A DNA stretch of 64,000 nt from Astragalus membranaceus. Lineage: Eukaryota; Streptophyta; Magnoliopsida; Fabales; Fabaceae. Position 1 is the first letter of the stretch. Each line of letters begins with the position of its first letter. Below the pieces are notes generated by a model. The model worked only from the letters and a program-made list of their open reading frames with translations, was not told the DNA's origin and made no database searches. A program made the position numbers and the translations under genes. Shown here in pieces: positions 23,637 through 36,103 of this stretch. The stretch is taken from positions 189,602,003 to 189,666,002 of the forward strand of contig CM076848.1 of the NCBI GenBank assembly GCA_039519185.1. The letters are read 5' to 3'.

Positions 23637-26600
23637 TACTTCTTCTGAAACATTGACTTTCAGCTCTATCTCGGTCATAGCCAAAGTAACAAGACCACCA
23701 TCTAGCACATTCCTCTGAGTAGAAACAGGGGATGTATTTTCCTATTTCACATTTTTGTAGAAATAAATAAATCAGCTTGAAGTTATGGACTTGACGACTA
23801 CTAATAAGATAAATCGCACCGACACACTCCAATACTCCATACATAGTAACGAATACCAAATAATTATTTACTAAGCAGTAAAGCAAAAAATATTCATTGG
23901 AAAAGAATGATGGCTATTTGACTGTAAAAAAGCATTAAAATTGAGAGACTAAAAGACTATATGCACCTTAGCCAAAAGAGCCATCTACACGACATCTATA
24001 CCAACAACCTTAAGAAGACATCCCAAAACATCTTTGCATATGGTCAAGATGCCGAGAAGGAAGTGATTCCTACAAGAAAATAAATACACTTGATTAGAAA
24101 ACGTCCCTCCCCTCACATTGAACTCAATCACTAAATTAATGCTTAGATTAACATTCCTCTCAACAAGATTAGGTGTCATCAATATTGTGCATTGTCCAAT
24201 CCATTGCGGGGGAGCCACGCTTTGGCTACTATGATTACCAAACCACTAACAAGAAAACATTCATCAGTTCAAGAAGCAAATGACTAGAAAGACATTAACA
24301 AACAAACATAAGAGCAAGAACTAGTTGCTTCTGTGACGGCTGCTTTGTCATGAACTATGAACAATATGTTCAGAATTAGAGCAGCGTAAATGTACATCCA
24401 TTGGGATCGTTTGTTATATAACTTCTACTCTTGAGAGATACTTTAGCTGGAATAGTTTTGCAAGCTGCAAGCACAAGAAAAGATTTTTTTACCGTGTTAA
24501 ATACTGAACAGGATATCCACCAAAGCCACCACAGAGGCTACAAAATCAAGGATAACCAAAACTAAGGGAAGAATAGGCAGAAAAAAAAAGCGGTTGTGCT
24601 CTGACCTTTTGATAATGCTGCAGGAAATAGCAGTGTCACCAACAATACAAATGTGGAATTCCACAAATAATCGCTTAACTATCCTTCCAACATAATGGAA
24701 CTATTCAACCAATCTAATCAGTTGAAGATTTCACTATCTATCTTACCAAAAAGCAGCCAAATTCAATAAGAACAATAAAAAAGGGAAGCAACATTACCAT
24801 ATAAACTATGATCAATGCATAATAAAACCTAAACATTATTTGATAGTTGAGTTAGTACAGAAAATCAAAGTTTTCATAAAGAAAGGCAATGTGCACATCA
24901 GAGTAGTTAATCTCTTCAAAGCTAAAACACTGAAATCACACAAACACATTGTCATTTGTTTTACTTCGAAAACTATGTCCCATTTATTTAAAAAAAGAAA
25001 GAAAAGAAAAAAAAAAGAAAGAAAATAGCTAGAGATGGTGAAACAAAATGACAAACACGACAGCGCAAATGTGATCATAAAGTCAAGCTAATTATTATTA
25101 TTATAAATTATTATAAAGATTAGAGCACATGTGAATTGAACAAACTACAGTCCAGGAGGTACAGCTTGGAAGTAATCAGAAACTTCTTCTCCTCTAACTC
25201 AGACACGTTACAGACAACTAATTTAAAGCTTTTTGGGTGACGAAAATAGAAATATTTTAACTTATATATATTATTTATGATCTTATTAACATATTATATA
25301 TGTTCTTTTTTTTTTGACAATAATATTATTTATGTTCTTAAAAAGGACAAAAATGTACTATTGAAAAATATTGACTTGAATATGAGAATAAATGAAAGGG
25401 TTAAATATATTTTTGTTCTATAAAAAGTTTAAGAATTTCATTTTTAGTCCTTATAAAAAATTTCCCTCACTTTCAATCCTCATATTTTCCTTTGTCAATG
25501 CTTTTAGTCTCCCATTACTTTTAATAGCGCTTGGAACGCTAATAAAAGCGCAAAAAAAACTCTATTAAAAGTCATTAGTGACTAAAAGCATTGACGAGAA
25601 AAAAATGAAACAAAAAGTGAGCAATACTTCTTCTGAAACATTGACTTTCAACTCTATCTCGGTCATAGCCAAAGTAACAAGACCACCATCTAGCACATTC
25701 CTCTAAGTAGAAACAGGGGATGTATTTTCCTATTTCACTTTTTGTAGAAATAAATAAATCAGCTTGAAGTTATGGACTTGACGACTACTAATAAGATAAA
25801 TCGCACCGACACACTCCAATACTCCATACATAGTAACGAATACCAAATAATTGTTTACTAAGCAGTAAAGCAAAAAATATTCATTGGAAAAGAATGATGG
25901 CTATTTGACTGTAAAAAAGCATTAAAATTGAGAGACTAAAAGACTATATGCACCGTAGCAAAAAGAGCCATCTCCACGACATCTATACCAACAACCTTAG
26001 GAAGACATCCCAAAACATCTTTGCATATGGTCAAGATGCCGAGAAGGAAGTGATTCCTACAAGAAAATAAATACACATGATTAGAAAACGTCCCTCCCCT
26101 CACATAGAACTCAATCACTAAATTAATGCTTAGATTAACATTCCTCTCAACAATATTAGCTGTCATCAATATTGTGCATTGTCCAATCCATTGCGGGGGA
26201 GCCACACTTTGGCTACTATGATTACCAAACCACTAACAAGAAAACATTCATCAGTTCAAGAAGCAAATGACTAGAAAGACATTAACAAACAAACATAAGA
26301 GCAAGAACTAGTTGCTTCTGTGACGGCTGCTTTGTCATGAACTATGAACAATATGTTCAGAATTAGAGCAGCGTAAATGTACATCCATTGGGATCGTTTG
26401 TTATATAACTTCTACTCTTGAGAGATACTTTAGCTGGAATAGTTTTGCAAGCTGCAAGCACAAGAAAAGATTTTTTTACCGTGTTAAATACTGAACAGGA
26501 TATCCACCAAAGCCACCACAGAGGCTACAAAATCAAGGATAACCAAAACTAAGGGAAGAAAAGGCAGAAAAAAAAAGCGGTTGTACTCTGACCTTTTGAT

Positions 26601-27606
26601 AATGCTGCAGGAAATAGCAGTGTCACCAACAATACCAATGTGGAATTCCACAAATAATCGCTTAACTATCCTTCCAACAAAATGGAACTATTCAACAAAT
26701 CTAATCAGTTGAAGATTTCACTATCTATCTTACCAAAAAGCAGCCAAATTCAATAAGAACAATAAAAAAGGGAAGCAACATTACCATATAAACTATGATC
26801 AATGCATAATAAAACCTAAACATTATTTGATAGTTGAGTTAGTACAGAAAATCAAAGTTTTCATAAAGAAAGGCAATGTGCACATCAGAGTAGTTAATCT
26901 CTTCAAAGCTAAAACACTGAAATCACACAAACACATTGTCATTTGTTTTACTTCGAAAAATATGCCCCATTTATTTAAAAAAAGAAAGAAAAGAAAAAAA
27001 AGAAAGAAAATAGCTAGAGATGGTGAAACAAAATGACAAACACGACAGCGCAAATGTGATCATAAAGTCAAGCTAATTATTATTATAAATTATTATAAAG
27101 ATTAAAGCACATGTGAATTGAACAAACTACAGTCCAGGAGGTACAGCTTGGAAGTAATCAGAAACTTCTTCTCCTCTAACTCAGACACGTTACAGACAAC
27201 TAATTTAAAGCTTTTTGGGTGACGAAAATAGAAATATTTTAACTTATATACATTATTTATGATCTTATTAACATATTATATATGTTCTTTTTTTTTGACA
27301 ATAATATTATTTATGTTCTTAAAAAGGACAAAAATGTACTATTGAAAAATATTGACTTGAATATGAGAATAAATGAAAGGGTTAAATATATTTTTGTTCT
27401 ATAAAAAGTTTAAGAATTTCATTTTTAGTCCTTATAAAAAATTTCCCTCACTTTCAATCCTCATATTTTCCTTTGTCAATGTTTTTAGTCTCCCATTACT
27501 TTTAATAGCGCTTGGAACGCTAATAAAAGCGCAAAAAAAAACTCTATTAAAAGTCATTAGTGACTAAAAGCATTGACGAGAAAAAAATGAAACAAAAAGT
27601 GAGCAA
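23637..27606. repeat. Dimer 3 (A3 + B3)
   Basis: A3 (23637-25624) shares with A2 'acacttgattag', 'cattgaactc' and the A-tract expansion. B3 (25625-27606) shares the B diagnostic sites but also carries an A-tract expansion near 26,990 and 'cctctaactcag', otherwise A2/A3 marks. That mosaic fits gene conversion or unequal exchange between unit types. Confidence 0.8.
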
Positions 27607-27670
27607 TTTTTTTTAAAGGAACAAATGTTATTTTTTTTTCAAATTTTATAAGAAAAATGTATTTCACTCA
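27378..27670. mobile_element. Complete MITE at the right end of the array
   Basis: Same family as 11754-12047. In the six upstream unit junctions (15,531-15,750 and equivalents) only the first ~220 bp are present. Here the element continues through 'ttttttttaaaggaac' and 'aaattttataagaaaaatg' to its right terminal repeat, near-identical to the copy at 11754-12047. Confidence 0.8.
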
Positions 27671-28085
27671 GTATTAGTCCTCAATTTCAATTTATATACT
27701 TTATATGTCTCCTTTATTTAAATAAATAAAGAAAATAGCCAGAGAAAGTTAAGCGGATTTTCAAAACGCTCGATTCATGAAGTAAAAGGCCATGTCATTT
27801 TCTTTTCACTACCGTTGAGAAACAAGAAGAAGGTGGAGAATAACTAATGACGGTAAATCCTAAGTGGTTAATATGAAACCATGACTACTTACGCAGATCA
27901 AAAATTTGGATTATAAAAGTTTCAAGTAAATTTAAAAGTTACCTCAGTTTGATTGCACAACTGAAGCACGTTATGAGAGCAAGAATCATATATCGGAAAT
28001 CTGCTCCGGCAATTTTCTCGCGCGTGTTAGAACAATGTCCGACGAGTCTTGAAAAGTTCCAGAATCATCCTAAAATATGTTAAAT
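27671..28085. repeat. Right flank of the array, a copy of the 12.3-12.8 kb sequence
   Basis: Shares 'tatgtctcctttatttaaa', 'cgctcgattca', 'ttgagaaacaagaaga', 'ggtggagaataacta' and 'ttacgcagat' with 12,330-12,720, and again with 32,718-32,940. These three copies show that a longer block was duplicated before the six-unit array expanded. Confidence 0.75.
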
Positions 28086-29809
28086 TCTAATTGGTTGAAG
28101 AGATGTTTGGCTCTATATGTTAAATTCTATTTTGTCTGTCATCAAAAATTGATTCCAACCTTAAGCTAAAGCAAATGTGTTGAAGGTCTAGTCAACTGAA
28201 ATTCTTTTTTTTGACTCATAGTCAACTGAAATTCTACGTACCAAGAATCGTCCTTTTCCTATTTTCTTTAATCACATTCTTCTCCAACATTACACTATGA
28301 CAAATTCTGCCTAGCTTCTTTTCCACCCATTCATTCTTGTCCTTTATACATGTCTTGATTTTCCATATAATAATTGAATTCCACTATACTTCCGTACCAA
28401 GTTTATAAGAACAAGATATCAATCAGAAATGAGAGTGATTCATGAGATAAGAAAAAAAACAACAAATTCAAAATCCTGTTAAGCACTTAACGAACTTCAA
28501 AAAATAATTATAAAGTTAAATCAATAAAATTGGGTAAGAAATCAAATCCCTAATTCCTCCACACGAAAATTAGATAATAACAATAAAATCAAGATAAAGA
28601 AAAGAACATGTTTAAAAAGCATTGTAGATAGACGCACCCCATTCATACGCATTAAGTGATGTTCCCAATGTTTTGAATTGAACAAAAAATAGAGAAAGAA
28701 AGAGAAGAAATGTTGTTATTGAGTTTCAGAAAGAATGAAAACAACAACCAACAACGGACAATCGTAACTATTTGAGGTTGTCTAAGATTGTGTTTGGTTC
28801 CACGTCCAATAGCCTAAAACATGTGTTTGTAATGAGTCAAATCAAATGGGATTTTACTTGACTGAAGAGATGTTTGGCTCTACATGTTAACCTCAATTTT
28901 GTCTGTCATCCAAAATTGATGCCAGACTAAAGCTAAATCTAAGTGTGTCGAAGGTCTATTCAACTGAAATTCTACGTACCAAGAATCATCCTTTTCCTAT
29001 TTTCTTCAATCACATTCTTTTCCAACGGACACAATGACAAACTCTGCCTAGCTTCTTTTCCACCCATTCATCTTGTCTTTTATACATGTCTTGATTTTCC
29101 AAATAATAATTGAATTCCACTACACTTCCATACCAAGTTTATAAGAACAAAGTATCAATCGGAAATCAGAAATGAGAGTGATTCATGAGATAAGAAAACA
29201 AACAACAAATTCAAAGTCCTACCATCAATAAATTATTATTATTCTAAAATTAAATCAATCAAATTCAGAAAGAAATCAAAGCCCTAAATCCTCAACACGC
29301 AGAATTAGATAATGACAATAAAAACAAGACAAAGAAAAGAACCATTTTAAGTGATGTTCCCAAATTTTGAATTAAACAAAAAATAGAAAAAGAAAGAAAG
29401 AGAAAAAACCTTGGTAAAAAGCATTAAGCGATGCTGCTATGCTGTTTGGGAGTTGCGACATGCATATATGAGAGTGGCCGTGGGGTTGTGTTTAAGAACA
29501 AAAACCCTATCTTTCTTGGATATGTTGTTTTTTGCTTCGCACGATCAGCTGTAACGAATAGCGCTTCCTAATCTTTGTCTTCCACCGCTGTCAGTTCACG
29601 TGATTTGCTGTGTTGAATATCGAGAAACTGGTTCTTGGGTTTGGGTTTGGTTCTTGGGTTAGGGTTTGGTTGGTTCTTGGGGACAGTGGAACCAGTTGTG
29701 GTGTTTTCGTCAATTGCGGAGGAGTGGGAGGAGATGGTTGTGATAGTTATTGTGGTGGTGAATACAATGCCAGAGGCAAGCAAAGAAGCAGCGCACAAAA
29801 AAGAGAAAG
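28086..29809. repeat. Two tandem ~0.77-kb copies plus a purine-rich end
   Basis: 'gaagagatgtttggctcta' occurs at about 28,096 and 28,864, and the following ~500 bp (through 'ctacgtaccaagaatc', 'cttttccacccattca', 'aattgaattccactac' and 'gagagtgattcatgagata') matches between copies. The end (29,420-29,800) contains 'aacgaatagcgcttcct', also found near 35,706. Minus-strand frames in it (for example 29568-29798) are low-complexity and start without context; I do not call a gene. Confidence 0.7.
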
Positions 29810-30104
29810 TGGTTAAATATAATTTTTGTTATCTAAAAAATTTAAGAATTTTCTTTTTAGTCTTCATAAAAAAGTTTACTCACTTTTAGTTGTGACATTC
29901 TCCTTTGTCAATGTTTTTAGTCTTTCATTACTTTTAATAGCACTTGAAACGCAATTAAAAGACCACAAACAAAACGCTTTTAAAAGTCACGAGAGACTAA
30001 AAGCATTCTCGAGAAAAATGCGGGAATCAAAAGTGAATAAATTTTTTTAAAAATGACTAAAAACAAAATTTTCAGATTTTATAAGGAAAAAATATATTTA
30101 AAGC
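29810..30104. mobile_element. MITE copy, GGTTAAATATA type
   Basis: Left end 'ggttaaatataatttttg', right end '...aatatatttaaagct', with the internal 'gtcaatgtttttagtc' arm and its complement. More diverged than the array copies. Confidence 0.65.
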
Positions 30105-30531
30105 TAAATTAAATAATAATCACATATTATTGTTATTTCTCTTACTTTGAAATATATGTCCCCTTTATTAAAAAACAAAGAAAAGAAAGAAAATAAACAG
30201 AGAAAGTGAAACAAAATCACAAAGAAAGAATTTTAATTTATTTTTGTGGAGGCATTGCTTATTATAAGCTTCACGTCGAGCATGTGTAGTTACTGATACA
30301 TTATAAACCGCCCTCTAAATCAAGAATTATTATTAATATTATTATTAATAATAATTATAAAGATAAAGATTAAAACTACAATCAAGTGGTTCAGCGCGTT
30401 ACAGACAACTAATTGAAAGCTTTATAGGTGACAAAAATACAAATATTTTAATTTATAAATGATCTTAAATACGACAAAAAATTATTGTTAAAAATTAAAA
30501 TATATTGATTTAAAATTTGAGCAAAAATGAA

Positions 30532-30821
30532 AGGGTTAAATATAATTTTTCTACTCAAAAAATTTAAAAATTTATTTTTTGTCTGTATAAAAAAATTACT
30601 CACTTTCGGTCGTGACATTTTCCTTTGTCAATACTTTTAGTCTCTCATTACTTTTAATAGCATTTGGAACGCTATTAAAATACGCAAAAAAAAACGCTAT
30701 TTAAAGTCACTATAGACTAAAAGCATTGACGAGAAAAATGCGAGAAGTAAAAGTAAATAAACATTTTAAAGCGACTAATTTTTTTTTCAGATTTTATAAG
30801 GAAAATAATATATTTAAACCT
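30532..30821. mobile_element. MITE copy in the 0.75-kb array, unit 2
   Basis: 'agggttaaatataattttt' to 'tatatttaaacct', with foldback interior around 'catttggaacgctattaaa'. Confidence 0.65.
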
Positions 30822-31287
30822 AAATTAAATAACAATCGCACATTATTGTTATTTCTCTTACTTTGAAATATATGTCTCCTTCACTTAAAAATAAGACAAA
30901 AGAAAATAAAGAAAATAGCCAAAGAAAGTGAAACAAAATAACAAGAGAGAATTTTACTTTATTTTTGTGGAGGCACCACTTATTATAAGCTTCGTGTTCG
31001 TGCATGTGTAATTACTGATGCATCATAAACCTCCCTCTTAATCAACAAAAGAATTATTATTATTATATTATTATTATTATTATTTATTATTATAAAGATT
31101 AAAAAACATGTGAATTGAACAAACTACAGTCAAGTGGTACATCAAAAACTTCTCCGACTCTAATACAGAAACTGATTGAAAGCTTTATAGGTGACAAAAA
31201 TACAAATAGTTCAATTTATATACGATCTTAAAAACGACAAAAACTTATCGTTAACAAATATTGACTTAAAATATGAGCATAAATGAC

Positions 31288-31587
31288 AGGGTTAAAAATA
31301 ATTTTTGTTCTCTAAAAAATCTAAAAAAAATTATTCTTACTTTATTTAAAAAAATTTACTCACTTTTAGTCTTGACATTTTCCTTTGTCAATGCTCTTAG
31401 TCTCCCATTACTTTTAATAGCGTTTGGAACGCTATTAAAAGACGCAAAAAAAAACGCTATTAAAAGTCACTAGAGACTAAAATCATTGACGAGAAAAATC
31501 CGAAAATTAAAAGTGAATAAATTTTTTAAAAAAAGACTAAAAACAAATTTTTTAGATTTTATAAGGAAAAAAAATATATTTAAACCT
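31288..31587. mobile_element. MITE copy in the 0.75-kb array, unit 3
   Basis: 'agggttaaaaataattttt' to 'atatatttaaacct'. The interior has 'gcgtttggaacgctattaa' at the loop. Confidence 0.65.
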
Positions 31588-32099
31588 AAATTAAATAATA
31601 ATCACACATTACTGTTATTTATCTTACTATGAAATGTATTTCTCCTTTATTTAAAAAAAATAAAAAAGAAAAGAAAGAAAGAACGAAAATAGCCGGAGAA
31701 AGTGACACAAAATCACGAAGAAAGAACTTTAGTTTTTTTTTTGTCAAAAAAAAACTTTAGTTTATTTTTGTGGAGGCGCCTATTAGAAGCTTCTTATTCA
31801 TGCATGTGTAATTATTGATACATCATAAACCACCATCTTTAATCAAGAAAAGATTTATTATTATTAATATTATTATTATTAAAACACATGTGAATTGAAC
31901 AAACTAAGTCAGGTGGTACAGCTTGGAGTGATCAGAAACTTCTCATCTGACTCTAACACGTTATAGACGATTAATTGAAAGCTCATTAGGTGACGAAAAT
32001 ACAAATATCTTAACTTATATTTGATCTTAATATATGATCTTAAAAAGGACAAAAACTTACAGCAAAAAAATATTGATTAGAAATTTGAGAACAAATGAA

Positions 32100-32408
32100 A
32101 GGGTTAATTATAATTTTGTTCTCTAAAAAATTTAAAAAATTTATTTTTAGTCTTTATAAAAAATTTACTCACTTTTAGTTGTGTCATTTTCTTTTGACAA
32201 TGCCTTTAGTCTCTCGTTACTTTTAATAGTGCTTGGAACGCTTTTAAAAGACGCTATTAAAAGTCACGAGACTAAAAACATTGACAAAAAAAATGCGGGA
32301 CTTAAAAGTAAATAAATTATTGCTTCAAAAAAAAGTAAATAAATATTTTTAAAGAGACTAAAAACAAAATTCGCATATTTTATAAGGAAAATATATATAT
32401 TTAAACCT
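32100..32408. mobile_element. MITE copy in the 0.75-kb array, unit 4
   Basis: 'agggttaattataattttg' to 'atatttaaacct'. It includes a small internal duplication around 'aaaagtaaataaat' (32,305-32,345). Confidence 0.65.
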
Positions 32409-32939
32409 AAATTAAATAATAATTGCATACTATTGTTATTTCTTTTACTTTAAAATATATGTCTCCTTTATTTAAAAAGAAAAAAGAAAATAAAAGAAAG
32501 AAAATAGCCGGAGAAGGTGAAACAAAATCACAAAAAAATGAATTTTAATTTATTTTTGTGGAGGCACCGCTTATTAGAAGCTTCATGTTCGTGAATGCGT
32601 AGTTATTAATTATTAATATATCATAAATTGCCCGCTGAATCAAGACAAAAGAATTATTATTATTACTATTATTATTATTATTTCTATTTTTATAATCACT
32701 ACTACTATTACTATTAAGGTGGAGAATAACTAGAGATGGTATATCATAAGCGGTTAGTATGTGACTGTGATTATTTACGCAGACCAGAAAATTGGATTAT
32801 GTAAATTTCAAGTAAATTTAAAAGTTACCTTAATTTGATCGAGTAATTGAAGCACCATCTGAGCACAAGACTCAGATATTAGAAATCCGTTCCGATAACT
32901 TTCTCACGGGTCCTTTCGAACAATCGCAGGCAACTTTGA

Positions 32940-33731
32940 AGATGGCACACGGCTCCCACTAAAATCCAGCCTATGTACCTGCATAATGGACACCAAATTA
33001 TATACAATCCCATAAATTCTTTTTCATTAAAATAAAATGCATCGTTAACACATACTATTTACATACACAGTTGCCATTTGTGAAATAAACTCACCGTCGA
33101 CTGAAATTTGAATAGCTCGGCTTGATAGTCTTGCCTATAATGGTGACGAAAAGAAATAAAAGAACTCAAACAAGCAGGCATACATAGACCACCACTTAAC
33201 ATTGTTGTATATTGTCGGAAGAGGTGGAAAAAAAAGGCAAACCCACAACAATAGTAATTACAGCATGACGAGAAAGCTCATGAGGGTAAAGGATAAGTGT
33301 GGGTTAGAATAAACTTCTGACCCTCTCCATTTCAGTGTATCAAGCAGACCTGCAGGCTGCTTATCCACAGTGAAACCTGATTTCAGGTCCAAGGAAGCTG
33401 GCTTCCGTTCTGTGGGGGGTTTGAGGTTATTGAGGATCCTCAAAGGTGCTGAAGCAACACCAATATGATTTGGGGGTCTGCTGTTAGAATAATTTGTTGG
33501 ACTGGAAGCTTCCTTCACGAGAAACACCTTTTTCCCACACCACTGATTTGAGATCAGTAAACTTTCCAGATGTCTTTGGAGTATCACCTTTGGCATTTCC
33601 ACTGCAGACAGAATGATTAATAATATGCAATGCAGAAGGTTGCTGTGGCACACTCTTGGAAGCCATATTGATCTCAGCAATTCAGACTGTTGTCTTTGGC
33701 TTTGACTTCTCAGAAGAATTATTAACCTGAC
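32940..33731 (-). pseudogene. Decayed spliced gene fragment, unidentified
   Basis: On the minus strand a good acceptor (TATATCTTGTCAG) at 33,732 opens into VNNSSEKSKPKTTV, then an in-frame stop, then MASKSVPQQPSALHIINH and so on. A frameshift near 33,500 moves the sense to the next frame (SNSRPPNHIGVASAPLRIL, then KPASLDLKSGFTVDKQPAG). Further down, a 44-nt block bounded by CACCATTATAG and GTGAGT near 33,113-33,157, and another after CATTATGCAG at about 32,979, continue the sense as QDYQAELFKFQST then VHRLDFSGSRVPSS. Intron-exon structure with a stop and a frameshift indicates a pseudogene. I cannot name the family. Confidence 0.5.
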
Positions 33732-34439
33732 AAGATATATATCAGAAAATCACGAAGGATTCTGGAAAAAATCAATCATTCATCAAATACAAGACATAGC
33801 ATCCATGATGCAAGAAACTAACAACTTAAGGTACTTTTGACATACAAATAGAACCCAAAAACTGCTGCTTACTTTTGAAGTCATTGACAGATTGAGAACA
33901 AGAGGGAAGTAGTGTACTAAAGAATCCAAAAGCATCCTCCACATATTTTAATATGTAATTTATGCAACACAAACCAGTATACCATCTAGTTCAACTTTGA
34001 CAATATCAAAAGATTACAATCAAACTTGTGTACCAAATTCAAATTAGCTGCCCTTTCACAAAAATATAAGAACAGACAGACATGCACACCATCAGAAGTG
34101 CCAACATTGGTGCAGGAACCAGCATGAGCATGCAAAAACAAATGTCAAGCAATGATAATGCTTAGCAAGACAGGTCGGAACACGACAAGACAAGATCCGA
34201 GTTCAGTTTTCTGTTTGGTATACTATATATCATTCAAACATAGAACAATATAATACAAAATACAAAATGATATAAAAATGGTACACTTCATTTCCACCAT
34301 GGAACAAAAAATAATAGAATACAACATGCTGTTGCAACTCCTGTCTCATTTTGCCTGTGTCAAATGCTTCCATAGTTTGAATGTAGTAAAACAGATGAAA
34401 TCCTGCATACTTGTAGAATTAACTGTCAGTTCATAAACG
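33732..34439. other. Intergenic, no feature recognised
   Basis: AT-rich single-copy-looking sequence between the decayed gene fragment and the next duplicated block. Probably intronic or upstream sequence of the gene from which the fragment derives. Confidence 0.5.
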
Positions 34440-35558
34440 GCTTGATATACATGTATTGATTTTCCAAATAATAATAATTGAATTCCACTACACCTCCATA
34501 CCAAGTAACAATCAGAACAAAAGACTGGCCTAACAGTGCAATGCAAGACACCAATGTTAACCTCTATTTTGTCTGTCATCCAAAACTGATTCCAATTTAA
34601 AGCTAAAGCTAAAGCTAAGTGTGTCGAAGGTCTATTCAACTGAAATTCTTCGTACCAAGAATCATCCGTTTCCTATTTTCTTTAATCACATCCTTCTCCA
34701 ACACTATGAAAATTTCTGCCTAGCTTCTTGTCATTTATACATGTCCTGATTTCCAAATAATAAATGCCTACTAACTATCAACCAGATCTTACTTAAGAAC
34801 TGAAGTTAGTGCTCCAAATTCAGGTTAGGATAACTAACTATTTGAGTTTGTAATGGGTCAAATCAAATGGGATTTTATTTAATTGAAGAAATGTTTGATT
34901 CCAACCTAAAGCTAGAGCTAAAGCTAAGTGTCTCGAAGGTCTATTCAACTGAAATTCTACGTACCAAGAATCATCCTTTTCCTATTTTCTTTAATCACAT
35001 TCTTCTCCAACAGTACACAATGACAAATTCTGCCTAGCTTCTTTGCCACCCATTCATTCTTGTCCTTTATACATGACTTGATTTTCCAAATAATAGTAAT
35101 TGAATTCCACTAGACTTTCATGCCAAGTAACAATCAAAACTAAGTACTAACCTAACAGTCCAATGCAACACACCAATGTTAACCTTTATTTTGTCTGTCA
35201 TCAAAAATTGATTCCAACCTAAAGCTAAAGCTAAGTGTGTCGAAGGTCTATTCAACTGAAATTCTACTTACCAAGAATCATCCTTTTCCTATTTTCTTTA
35301 ATCACATTTTTCTCCACACTATGACAAATTCTACCTAGCTTCTTTGCCACCCATTCATTCTTGTCCCTTATACATGTATTGATTTTCCAAATAATAATAA
35401 TTGAATTCCACTACACTTCCATACCAAGTAACAATCAGAACAAACAAGAGATGAAAGCAAGAATAGATAATGAGAATAAAAACAAGATAAAGAAAAGAAC
35501 ATGTTTAAACCGCAGTTGTTCTGTTCCCAACGTTTTGAATTAAACGAAAAATAGAGAG

Positions 35559-35589
<31 letters not shown>

Positions 35590-36103
35590 GAAGAAACCTT
35601 GTAATAAGCATTAAGCGATGTTGCTATGCTGTTGTAATAAGAGAGAAAGAACAAGAACCCTATCTTTCTTAGATATGTTGGTTTTTGCTTCCCACGGCTA
35701 GCTATAACGAATAGCGCTTCCTCGTCTTTGTCTTCCAGAGAGAGAGAAACTGGTTATTGGGTTTGGGTTTGGGTAGGGACGGTGGACAATGACCTAGTTG
35801 TGGTGCTTTGGTCGATTGATTGCGATAGTTATTATGAATACAATGGCAGAGGAGAGGAAAGCAAAGAAGCAGTGTACAAAAAAGAGAAAGTGGGTTCGGT
35901 GGTTCTTGGTTCTTCTTCGCAAATTGAATTGAAATTGAAGGCAGAGAAGCAGTGAACAGAAGAGAAGAGAAAGTGGGTTCGGTGGTTCTTGAATTGAATT
36001 GAAGGCAGAGAAGCGGTGCACATAAAAAAAGAAGAAGAAGAAGAATTTGCTTTGCTTTTTGGTTCGCTCGTTCGTTCGTTCTTGATTCTTAACGTTAACT
36101 AAA
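34440..36103. repeat. Duplicated block related to 28.1-29.8 kb
   Basis: Three partial tandem copies share 'ctattttgtctgtcatc', 'gattccaac.taaagctaaa', 'gtcgaaggtctattcaactg' and 'ccaagaatcatcc' (near 34,565, 34,890 and 35,190). The right part (35,540-35,980) corresponds to 29,380-29,800, including 'aaccctatctttctt' and 'aacgaatagcgcttcctc'. It contains a (GAAA)n run at 35,557-35,590 and a private ~90-bp duplication around 'gtgggttcggtggttcttg' (35,890 and 35,975). Confidence 0.7.

Larger units (their letters stand above)
15751..27606. repeat. Tandem array of six near-identical ~1.97-kb units
   Basis: Junctions of the form 'gtgagcaa|tacttcttctgaaac' lie at 15750/15751, 17718/17719, 19684/19685, 21669/21670, 23636/23637 and 25624/25625. 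The array ends at 27606, where 'gagcaa' is followed instead by the remainder of the MITE. Unit lengths are 1968, 1966, 1985, 1967, 1988 and 1982 bp. Differences are scattered single bases and small A-tract length changes, so identity is very high by eye. Each unit contains a truncated MITE, an (ATT)n-type short tract and minus-strand segments with splice-like signals, but no long open frame. Confidence 0.95.
30105..32690. repeat. Tandem array of ~0.72-0.81-kb MITE-containing units
   Basis: Four units each run from a MITE through 'attgttatttctcttacttt', 'agccagagaaagtg', 'ttatttttgtggaggca', an (ATT)n tract and 'acaactaattgaaagctt' to the next MITE. MITE starts are at 29810, 30532, 31288 and 32100, giving spacings of 722, 756 and 812 bp. 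The unit is a relative of the MITE-proximal half of the 1.97-kb unit, but copies here differ much more from each other, so this array is older. Confidence 0.8.
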
